Source of the DNA: Mesorhabditis belari
Taxonomy: Eukaryota; Nematoda; Chromadorea; Rhabditida; Rhabditidae
Reading direction: 5' to 3'
Assembly (NCBI GenBank): GCA_958450365.1
Contig: CAUEEP010000753.1
Location: forward strand, 1-64,000
DNA length: 64,000 bases
Part shown: one piece after another, positions 21,654 to 30,781 of the stretch
How positions within the stretch are numbered: the first letter of the stretch is position 1
How the letters are laid out: each line of letters begins with the position of its first letter
Notes under the pieces: generated by a model
Told to the model about the DNA's origin: nothing
Databases searched by the model: none
Seen by the model: only the letters and a program-made list of their open reading frames with translations
Translations under genes and position numbers: made by a program

Positions 21654-22225
21654 CGTTACGCAGTTTATGTTGAGCGTTAGGCAGTCTACGCTGGCGTTAC
21701 GCAGTTTATGTTCAGCGTTACGCAGTTTATGTTCAGCGTTGCGCAGTTTGCATTGAGCGTTACGCAGTTTATGTTGGCGTTACGCAGTTTGCATTGAGCG
21801 TTACGCAGTTTATGTTCAGCGTTACGCAGTTTGCATTGAGCGTTACGCAGTTTATGTTCAGCGTTACGCAGTTTGCATTGAGCGTTACGCAGTTTACGTT
21901 GAGCGTTACGCAGTTTATGTTCAGCGTTACGCAGTTTATGTTCGCGTTACGCAGTTTATGTTCGCGTTACGCAGTTTGCATTGAGCGTTACGCAGTTTAT
22001 GTTTAGCGTTACGCAGTTTACGTTGAGCGTTACGCAGTTTATGTTCAGCGTTACGCAGTTTATGTTCAGCGTTACGCAGTTTATGTTGAGCGTTACGCAG
22101 TTTACGTTGAGCGTTACGCAGTTTACGTTGAGCGTTACGCGGTTTATGTTCAGCGTTACGCAGTTTACGTTGAGCGTTACTCAGTTTATGTTCAGCGTTG
22201 CGCAGTTTGCATTGAGCGTTACGGC
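21654..22225. repeat. Satellite GCGTTACGCAGTTTATGTTCA (19-21 bp)
   Basis: About 28 tandem copies, alternating TTATGTTCA, TTGCATTGA and TTACGTTGA tails. Each unit contains GCGTTACGC, a near-palindrome. There are no unique spacers, so it is not a CRISPR array. Confidence 0.93.
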
Positions 22226-22239
22226 TAGTCACGCAATAG

Positions 22240-23050
22240 GGTTTACATTTTTAAATTGTTTTCGGCTCACTCAGTGCCCACTCAGTGCTCACTTTTCCTC
22301 ATTTAGTGCATTTTGTGGTCAAATTCGTGTAAACACACCATTCTGGCGCAGTAAAAGCCTCCATTTGACGCGCTAGAAGGAGTACGTTTAGACAAATTAA
22401 GCAAAAAGTACGCGGGAGTACGTTTAGACAAATTAAGCACAAAGTCCACGGATCTCGATCCTCGCCTATTGAAGCGAATAAACAAGCGACATGAGGTGTA
22501 CTTTGTGGTTGCCTAAACGCACTGAATGCGCACCTCTTCTAGCACACTGAATGTCTCCATTTGATGCGCTAGAAGGGATGCGTTTACGAGCACAAAGTAC
22601 ACAAAGGAAAAGTGATCGCCTCTTGGCCCACTGATCAAAAAGATAAAAGAGCATAAAAATCAAAATTTTTGAAAAATCTTCAAAAAAAAGCTTCAGAAAG
22701 CACAAAAATATGCAACTAGACGTTAAAAAAATCAAGAAAAAAACCCGTGAATAATGAATAGTTTCCGTAAAAAAGCCGATAATGACGCAAAACTTGGGTA
22801 CAAATGTTTGCCGTAATACTAATCTTCTAGATTTTGAACTCTAGAATCAAGTTGGTCAGTTAGAAGTCTAATCTGGGATTCTGGGCAAGCTTGCCAATGG
22901 CAAAGAGACTGGCGCGTATCGGGCACGTAATTTCCGATAACCAGTTTAAAAAAATTACACGACTACAGAGTTAAGCCTAGACTTGACCTTAACTCAGCTC
23001 TGGTTTTCCCTTTAACTCAATTTTTGACCAAGGTAAGTTTATAAAGCCAA
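22240..23050. other. No gene; dispersed short motifs
   Basis: Contains several copies of a short motif set (CGCTAGAAGG..GCGTTTA, CACAAAGTACAC, CATTTGACGCGC) in both orientations at 22330-22610. Related words recur at 51715-51765, 53630-53700 and 63903-63970. No coding region supported. Confidence 0.5.
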
Positions 23051-23102
23051 AAATAGCTTAGACTTGGTCCTGATTCAGGTCTGCTTTGGTTTTTATTCCA
23101 AC

Positions 23103-23129
23103 TTTAGACAGACAGACAGACAGACAGAC

Positions 23130-23166
<37 letters not shown>

Positions 23167-23397
23167 GGCAGACAGATAGACAGACAGACAGGCAAACAGA
23201 TAGACGGACAGATAGACAGACAGACAGGCAGACAGATAGACAGACAGACAGGCAGACAGGCAGACAGACAGACGGACAGATAGACAGACAGGCAGGCAGA
23301 CAGACAGACAGACAGATAGACAGACAGATAGACAGGCAGGCAGACAGATAGACAGACAGATAGACAGACAGACAAACAGAAAGACAGACAGACAGAC
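23103..23397. repeat. (GACA)n satellite
   Basis: About 290 bp of GACA/GATA/GGCA tetranucleotides. Confidence 0.95.
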
Positions 23398-23399
23398 TT

Positions 23400-24185
23400 T
23401 AGAATGGCTTTGAGCTTGGAACTTGTTTTCTCTTGCCTATCCAAGCTTGTTCTACTTGTTAGCCAAGCTTGTTAGCCATATTCTGACCCAAAGAAAATAG
23501 ACCAGGTCATTCTTCAATTTCTAGTGCAAACCCTTTCCTTGTGAACTTGCCACTTCAAGCATGCAAGAGGAAAAGTTCGTGACGACAAGTCACGAAAAAG
23601 CCGCAGCAATCTAATAAGACACCAGAAATACCGTACCCTAAACAATGTCGCGTATAAAAGGGCAGTTTTTGTCTCAATTTCGTCGATTTTTGTCTTGTGA
23701 ATTAGTTTTTGCGAATTAGTTTTTGATAAATTGATTTTCATAGTTAAAAAACTTTATTTACTATTTAAAAATCATAACTAAATGCTAGGAAAATTGAAAA
23801 TTTAAAAATCGAAGCGCCAAAAATGGTGTCAACGTTGAGAGAGCTCAATTTAGGCGGGAGCTACTCAAAAAAGGGAAAAAAAAAGGAGGCACAAAAGGGA
23901 GTACATTCATCTGATGATGGACTGACGGAAGTTTGGGGAAAGGGAAAGGGAAAAGAAAGGGAAAAGGAAAGGAAAAAGGAAAGGGAAAAGTGGGGAAAAG
24001 AGAGCGATATCACATAGATGACACTCACACTCAACTACATCACATAAAAAGGGGGTAAACGACTTGTCATCACCCCCATTTAGCTTGTCTTGTCGATGGC
24101 TTGGTATCGCTGTTTAGGAATTCTTCTCAAGATTACGAACAAAAGATTCAAGACTACTTTTCGAGTTACTTTACTTTATTTAGAT
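23400..24185. other. No gene supported
   Basis: Mixed sequence including a GGGAAAAGGAAAG purine tract near 23935-24000. The open frames show no family signature. Confidence 0.4.
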
Positions 24186-24189
24186 AGCA

Positions 24190-24888
24190 AATGGGCTTGG
24201 GCTTAGGCTTGGGCTTAGGCTTGGGCAAATGGGCTTGGGCTTAGGCTTGGGCTTAGGCTTAGGCTTGGGCAAATGGGCTTGGGCTTAGGCTTGGGCTTAG
24301 GCTTAGGCTTGGGCTTGGGCAAATGGGCTTGGGCTTAGGCTTAGGCTTAGGCTTGGGCAAATGGGCTTGGGCTTAGGCTTGGGCCAGGCTTGGGCTTGGG
24401 CAAATGGGCTTGGGCTTAGGCTTAGGCTTAGGCTTAGGCTTGGGCAAATGGGCTTGGGCTTAGGCTTGGGCTTAGGCTTGGGCTTAGGCTTAGGCTTAGG
24501 CTTGGGCAAATGGGCTTGGGCTTAGGCTTGGGCTTAGGCTTGGGCTTGGGCAAATGGGCTTGGGCTTAGGCTTAGGCTTAGGCTTAGGCTTGGGCAAATG
24601 GGCTTGGGCTAGGCTTGGGCTAGGCTTGGGCTTAGGCTTGGGCTTAGGCTTGGGCTTAGGCTTGGGCTTAGGCTTGGGCTTAGGCTTGGGCTTAGGCTTA
24701 GGCTTGGGCAAATGGGCTTGGGCAAATGGCTTGGGCAAATGGCTTGGGCAAATGGCCTGTGCAAATGGCTTGGGCTCAGGCTTTAGGCTTAGGCTTAGGC
24801 TTAGGCTTGGGCAAATGGGCTTGGGCAACTGGGCTTGGGCTTAGGCTTGGGCAAATGGCTTGGGCTTAGGCTTTAGGCTTGGGCAAAT
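24190..24888. repeat. Interstitial telomere-like array (TTAGGC / TTGGGC)
   Basis: About 700 bp built from the hexamers TTAGGC and TTGGGC in irregular alternation, punctuated by AAATGGGC every 40-70 bp. TTAGGC is the nematode telomeric repeat; roughly half of the hexamers are exact TTAGGC. The GLGLGL/KPKPKP open frames are by-products of the hexamer. Confidence 0.85.
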
Positions 24889-24892
24889 GGGG

Positions 24893-24973
24893 GGGACAGA
24901 TAGACAGACAGACAGACAGACAAACAGCTTGATAGACAAACAGACGGACATACATACAGACAGACAGATAAAT

Positions 24974-25011
<38 letters not shown>

Positions 25012-25013
25012 CC
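24893..25013. repeat. (GACA)n microsatellite
   Basis: A short GACAGACA/GACAAACA array abutting the telomere-like array. Confidence 0.9.
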
Positions 25014-25276
25014 ACCCCATAAATAACTCAAACGATAAATTCTGATAAATTACTCAAAAGTAATGGCACTTAGACCACCCTTATTTTACTACATTGTTTG
25101 AAACTTTGCAATTAATGTTTTTCGATGATTCTTGTTGGACGCTTTGAATTTGATACTCACTAGCCATTATATTTGTTACACGAGCAACCTATGAGCTTTT
25201 CGAGTCACTTTTGTGGTAGAAATCAAAGCCATTCTTTGAATCGGAGAGAGGAATGATTTTGTGAGAAGATTAGATC

Positions 25277-25647
25277 TTTTAAAAATACCGACTGGGGCTA
25301 CCAGTGGTGAATTTATCGCATACACGAAATATATCAATCACAATACAACGACACACACAATACTAGGCTATATCTTAACTTAAACCACGTCATGACAGAC
25401 GGCTCCCTAACCCTAAGCTCAATGGGGAACTAAATAGCTTTTTTGGTGGTGAAGGGAAGATGACGATGAAGAAGTGGCTTGTCACTTTAAAGAACTGGGG
25501 CCACAACCACCAGACTGCCCTCCAGAAAACCTCTCAACCCGAAGGGAAAGGAAATCCGAAGGGGGTGACCATGTCGCATGTGGGGTTCGAACCCTCGACC
25601 TTCCGATTAAGATAAAAGACACTTAACCAGTCAGCCCACACGTGCTC
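25277..25647 (-). mobile_element. tRNA-derived SINE (copy 1)
   Basis: A 371-bp unit, nearly identical to 41613-41982 in the opposite orientation. Its 5' end (minus strand) GAGCACGTGTGGGCTGACTG contains TGACTGGTTAAGTG (A-box-like) and, about 40 nt later, GGGTTCGAACCC (B box). GTGTGG pairs with CCACATGC as an acceptor-like stem. A body of about 270 bp with no coding capacity follows, ending in GGTATTTTTAAAA. This is the architecture of a Pol III-transcribed SINE. Confidence 0.85.
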
Positions 25648-25825
25648 ACTTTGTCGGCAATATTTGAAACGAACTTTTCAAAGCAGTCGAAGATTTTCAT
25701 GTTGTTTCTTCTTCTTTTTCGCTTTTTTCATTCGTTTCGCCTTTTTGCATTGTTTACAAGGACGATTTTGTTGCGTTCTCTCATCTCAACTTTCTCCTTT
25801 TGCTTTTTGATTCTCTCTTTTGCAA

Positions 25826-25890
25826 GACGACTGTCCAGGCTCTCCCGGCATACGGTCTTGTCCCGGCTGTCCATCAGCACCACTAGCATC
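25826..25890 (-). pseudogene. Cuticle collagen gene fragment
   Basis: On the minus strand it reads [19 protein letters not shown], nearly matching [18 protein letters not shown] in the intact collagen gene 1 kb away (about 26900-26960). Outside these roughly 60 bp no collagen sequence is visible, so it is a dispersed Gly-X-Y fragment of that gene or a close paralogue. Confidence 0.7.
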
Positions 25891-26076
25891 CATCATATAA
25901 GCCAATAAATGTGGATTACGGTCATTTGGGCATGCTTTAGCGAGGAAAAAGTCTTCAAAGGGGATTTTTGGGGTTTAAGTTGTTCGAATTTTTGACAGAT
26001 TTATCCAATTTGTTTTACTGTTTCTTTTAAAATCAAGAGCAGACTCTTGGCAATCAAATTCATTCCTTAATAAGAC

Positions 26077-26650
26077 AGACTGCTATGTAACAGCTGTAGA
26101 ACGCTATGTAGCAGCTAAACAGCTATGTAACACCTGTAGAACGCTATGTAACAGCTATGCGACACTGTAGAACGCTATGTAGCAGCTATGTAACACTGTA
26201 GAACGCTATGTAGTAGCTAAACAGCTATGTAACACCTGTAGAACGCTATGTAACAGCTAAACAGCTATGTAGCAGCTATGTAACACTGTAGAACGCTATG
26301 TAGCAGCTAAACAGCTATGTAACACCTGTAGAACGCTATGTAACAGCTAAACAGCTATGTAACAGCTGTAGAACGCTATGTAGCAGCTATGTAACACTGT
26401 AGAACGCTATGTAACAGCTAAACAGCTATGTAACAGCTATGTAACACTGTAGAACGCTATGTAGCAGCTAAACAGCTATGTAACAGCTGTAGAACGCTAT
26501 GTAGCAGCTATGTAACACTGTAGAACGCTATGTAACAGCTAAACAGCTATGTAGCAGCTATGTAACAGCTGTAGAACGCTATGTAGCAGCTAAACAGCTA
26601 TGTAACGGCTGTAGAACGCTATGTAACAGCTAAACACTGTAGAACGCACT
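26077..26650. repeat. Satellite GTAGAACGCTATGTAACAGCT
   Basis: Composite array of CTATGTAACAGCT, GTAGAACG and AAACAG modules in blocks of about 50-60 bp, starting about 170 bp 3' of the collagen stop codon and running away from the gene. Confidence 0.92.
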
Positions 26651-26819
26651 GATATCCTTTTTGTAATGTATGAGTCGATTTTGTGTAATGTAGAACCCTG
26701 TAGCACTGCAGAAAATTGCAAGAAATTCGACCGATGAGCTTTTTTGCTTTCACCTGCTTTCATTTGCATTTATCTTCAACATTGAATGTAAAACTTTATT
26801 CTCTTCAAAGCCAGTAACT

Positions 26820-27770
26820 CTATTGACGACGCGAGAAAACAGCGCTGCGCGGTGGGCAGGCACAGTAAGCGGCATCTGGTCCAGGCATACCGTCAGCTCC
26901 AGGTTGTCCAGGCTCTCCAGGCATACCGTCTTGTCCGGGCTGTCCATCAGCACCACCAGGTCCTTGTGGTCCGTTTTGTCCATCTTGTCCTGGAGCACCA
27001 TCATTTCCTTTAGGTCCTTGTGGTCCAGGGCGTCCAGCTTGTCCAGGTCTTCCGGGTTGTCCAGGAGTGGCCACAGTTCCAGGTCTTCCAGCCTGTCCAG
27101 GACGTCCAGATTGTCCAGGTTGTCCAGGTTGTCCAGGCTCTCCAGGCTCTCCCCGTGGTCCAGGGTGCGAGTCTTGTCCCTTTGGTCCCATAGGTCCTTT
27201 GGGTCCAGGGCTTCCAGCAGCTCCAGGTTGTCCTTGGGGTCCTTGGGGTCCTTGTGGTCCCTCTGGGCAAGTGATGCATCCACCAGGAATATCATGAGTA
27301 GCCGCAAGAGCAATACCCTTAACTCCATCCCGTCCATCATCTCCAGGTAATCCATCGTCTCCACGTGGTCCAGGCTCTCCAGGTGGTCCAGGAGGTCCAG
27401 CAGGGCATCCACGAGAAGATGGGCCACAGTTGCAAGTCTCAGGCGCTTGACGCTTTCCACGACGAATACCGACAACAGATTGGAAAGTGGCGAGTGGCGC
27501 TGGAGTGGCAGCGGATCCGATCACAGGCATGCCCATCATACGCTCCCAAGTGTCATCAGCCATCATCTAGAAAAGGAGAATGGCTTTAAATAGTTTGGCC
27601 AGCTTTCCCAGCTAGCCAGCCAGCCAGCTGCTTACCTTCACTTCGAACATGCTCTTCTCGACATCGGTTTGGAGATCGTTGAGATCGCGAACGATCACTC
27701 CAACGGAAACGAGCGATATCAACACAACGGATAGAGAGGCCGCCGAGGCCACGCCAACGATAAATGTCAT
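26820..27770 (-). CDS. Nematode cuticle collagen
   Basis: A structural protein of the nematode cuticle, secreted by hypodermis and assembled as a triple helix. Two exons: 27636-27770 (45 codons) and 26820-27566 (248 codons plus stop), about 293 residues in all, usual for this family. Residues 1-45 ([20 protein letters not shown], then a hydrophobic signal-anchor) with [11 protein letters not shown] and ADDTWERMM form the cuticle-collagen N-terminal domain. RRGKRQ near residue 80 is a furin-type cleavage site. A Cys cluster (CNCG..GC), a short Gly-X-Y block from about residue 99, the interruption [19 protein letters not shown], and a long Gly-X-Y domain follow. It ends in [16 protein letters not shown]. 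The ATG directly follows TTTCAG, so either the spliced leader or a 5' exon joins there. The paralogue cannot be named from sequence alone. Confidence 0.95.
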
Positions 27771-27881
27771 CTGAAAGCTAGGGATTAATTGAGAAATCTG
27801 GGTTGAGATTCTGTTAGACAGGAGATCTTAGAGAACGACGATCACCGCTGTTATGAGCCTCTTGGAAGGAGGGCGGGCATG

Positions 27882-27963
27882 GGTGCCTATAGCTCAGTGG
27901 TAGGGCTCTCGCCTGGGAGGCAACCCGCGAGCCCAGGTCCCGGGTTCGATCCCCCGGGGAGCC
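27882..27963 (+). pseudogene. tRNA-like sequence with 7-nt insertion
   Basis: It has TAGCTCAGTGGTAGGGC (good A box) and GGGTTCGATCCC (good B box), with acceptor halves GGTGCCT and GGGAGCC. CTCGC and GCGAG would close a normal anticodon arm around CTGGGAG, but GCAACCC intervenes. This could be a very short intron, a damaged gene or a SINE head. The anticodon would be GGG, which is unusual for a eukaryotic tRNA-Pro. It lies just upstream of the collagen gene on the opposite strand. Confidence 0.45.
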
Positions 27964-28264
27964 TAGGCCTAAGCCCTAAGCCTAGAGAGTGCATCCCTTT
28001 CGGAAACTCATAGCGGAACTTTAGTATTAGAATTAGAACTATTAGAAGTTTACTATTTATCAATATCAGACTAGGAATAGGCACTACTAAAGGACTAAAG
28101 CAAGTACAGTACTCTATCCAACTCGTCTACCGCAATCCTAGTCAAAGTAAGCAACAAGTAAGCCAAATCCATAGAAAATCGATCCTTAAAATCTACTATA
28201 GCTCATGTCTGAGTTCTAAATCGAAAATCGATCCCTGCCGTAAACCCAACCGTATTCAAAGGTT

Positions 28265-28570
28265 AATAAACTGCAGTAATAAAGCTACAGTAAGCCGCTA
28301 CAGCTGCAGTAAGCCGCTACAGTAAACCTAAAGCCACAGTAACAAAACCTAAAGCTACAGTAACAAAACCTAAAGCTACAGTAAACCTAAAGCTACAGTA
28401 AACCAGCTACAGTAAACCTAAAGCTACAGTAAACCTAAAGCTACAATAAACCTATGGCTACAGTAAACCTAAAGCTACAATAAACCTATGGCTACAATAA
28501 ACCTAAAGCTACAATAAACCTATGGCTACAATAAACCTAAAGCTACAGTAACAAAGCTACAATAAACCTA
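28265..28570. repeat. Repeat CTACAGTAAACCTAAAG (17 bp)
   Basis: About 17 irregular copies of GCTACAGTAAACCTAAA, with CTATGG and ACAAAACC variants. Confidence 0.88.
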
Positions 28571-28599
28571 AATGTTCTAAAATTTCTAAAAAGAAAAAT

Positions 28600-30780
28600 T
28601 CTTAAAGTGCAGCTAAAACTACCATAAACTTTCAACCAAAAGCAAACCTAAACGAACCGATTCTTAAGTGCACCTAGAACTACCGTAAACCGTAAACTAC
28701 CGTAAACCAATCGTAAAGCCTAATAACCACCCTAATAACAGTAAACCAAATAAGAAAATACCAAAGCGAACCTTGTAAAAGAAGCTGTTCGAAGACTGCT
28801 CAAAATTCCCCGGCCGCATCCCCATTTTATACTCGTCAGCCCAATCGGCTATCAGTTCGGCATTCCAAGGTTTTTTTTGCGGCCAAAATCTCTCTCAAAG
28901 TCGAAAAACCCAAAGAAATCCCGAAAATCCCGAAAAAAACGGGAAAAAGAACCGCCAAGGTCAATGCGGGGATGGCAAAATTTTCGTTTTTCCGCTTTTT
29001 TTTCAATTTTTTTTCTTTTGGGATTTCTTTTGGGATTTCGTTCTCTTTTCTTTAGCTGACATCTCACTTTTTATCGCCGATAAACTTTTCTTTTTTTGGG
29101 TAATGAAAATTTCGGTGATGACCTTCGCGACTGAGTGCCCGGGAAACATTAGCCAAAAAAACAAAAACGCTGAAAGTTACTTACTGAAAGTTAAAATAAA
29201 GTCGCTTACTGAAAAAGTGCTTTTTGAAATTTCTATAGCCAAACCATGTAATTTTTGGTGAAAATTTTGGTTATTTAACTAGAAATTTCGTCATTTTATT
29301 GTTTTTCTGCTTATTGGGGAGTTTCTGTTTTCTGCTATCGAAGAAATGAAGAGAAAAACCATAATGCAATTAGCTGCATATGGCTGCAAAAGTTGCTAGA
29401 AGTTGTTTCAAAAGAAACAACAGAAAAGCTGCATCAGGGACCGAACCCCGGTCCAGTGGGCGGAAGCCGAACCCATTAACCACTAGGCCACCGACATCGC
29501 TTTTCCCTGCTAGGAAAAAGCCTTTTGAAGCATTTGAAACATCCGTTTTGAAAATTTCGATTGAAGTTCGATTGAACAAATCTAAAAAGTCATTTGGAAG
29601 ATTTCGATTTTAGATTCGGATTCCTCATAGACGATTCTATAATGTCCAGAAAAAAAGCTCACTTTTAGTTCGTGCCTTTCCCCTTCCTTGACATACCAGA
29701 GCTACAGTACCACACGGTTTACAGGAATCTTCGCGCTACCATATCCCAGGTATTCTAGGTGCTACAGTATTCTTGCTTTCTTGCTCCCCATTCTTGCTCT
29801 TCATCTTTGTGCCTCCAAGATCTTGTGCAATTTTGTCAATGAACCCATCGTGGATCCACTTTATTTCAAATAGAATGTAATTAATTTTTGAGTCAATTGA
29901 AGGAAGGGAAGCCACGAAGCCAATCATCGAGAGAGAGAAATGTATCACAAAAACAAAAACAAAAAATGGCTAAAATGTGAACAAAAGAAAAACTACTAAA
30001 AAGGCCTCCTTTGGTGCTAAAAAAAGGGATAAAGAAGGGGAGAAATTTAGCATTGAAAAAGCGAATAAATTGATTACGTGATAGAATTTTTGGACGTAAT
30101 AGAAAACGGGAAAACTAAAAACTGAATAACAAAGTGAGCAAATCGATTACAAATCTTTAAATCTATTAGCTTTAGAAAAAAAAACTATAGGGTTTCCCTA
30201 TAAACAAAAAAAAAATATACATGTACTCAAATAGATCACACTTTTTTGGGGTTTTTCGCATTTTTTCGATTTTTTCAAGATTTTTACGGTGGTCGGTGAA
30301 AATTTGAATTTTTATTAAGAATTTTCCGAAAAAATCATTTTCTTACAGAGCAATACGGCACCTATTTGGAATTATCCGGGATTACAAAAGGGCTAACAAG
30401 AAAATTTTCCACAAAAAAAAACAACTCAAATCTGGGCACTTTTTTTCGCTAGCAGTAGAGCCTCCAAATATTATCATTACTATCATTTAGGCTAGCCTTA
30501 TAAAATATTAAGAAAATGGGGGAGATTTGCATACAACTGAACTACATACATAAGAAGGCAAGCTGGGAAATAGTTTTTTTTTTGAGGGTGAAAAGGTGAA
30601 AGTCTACTGAAAGTGGCTCTAAGATAAGCTTTAGGACCTTTACACCCTTTTCGTAAACAAAACATACCAAAACGTAATTTGAAAATTTACTATGAAGGCA
30701 CAAAGTTGGTGAGAGAAGGGAAGAGTGGAGAGATTTCATCTTTGAAGCGGTGTCTGCCATCCGTTTATCGTTACCGTTTT
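28600..30780. other. Intergenic region, no gene seen
   Basis: Mostly unique AT-rich DNA between the collagen/tRNA-like block and the 3' end of EDC4. It includes GAAAATCCCGAAAAAAACGGG near 28920-28950 and one tRNA-like sequence at 29428-29500. No coding family recognised. Confidence 0.45.
29428..29500 (-). pseudogene. tRNA-like sequence
   Basis: The minus strand has GTGGCCTAGTGGTTAATGG (A-box-like) and GGGTTCGGTCCC (B box) at tRNA spacing. A loop CTTCCGC would give anticodon TCC (Gly). Acceptor pairing is poor, so it is a pseudogene or SINE head. Confidence 0.45.
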
Positions 30781-30781
30781 C

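Noticed and set aside
21654..22225. Regular palindromic units resembling a CRISPR array
   Set aside because: Repeats are contiguous 19-21-bp units with only two or three alternating tails and no unique spacers; the host is a eukaryote.
24303..24844. GLGLGL and KPKPKP proteins
   Set aside because: Simple translation of telomere-like TTAGGC/TTGGGC hexamers.
26077..26650. Second CRISPR-like periodic array
   Set aside because: Modules alternate irregularly and all parts are repeated; it is an ordinary composite satellite.
26750..27475. Overlapping minus-strand frame rich in LDNLDNLD and plus-strand SRLSRLSR frames
   Set aside because: Shadows of the collagen Gly-X-Y exon in other frames; the collagen frame has the signal anchor, Cys clusters and splice sites.
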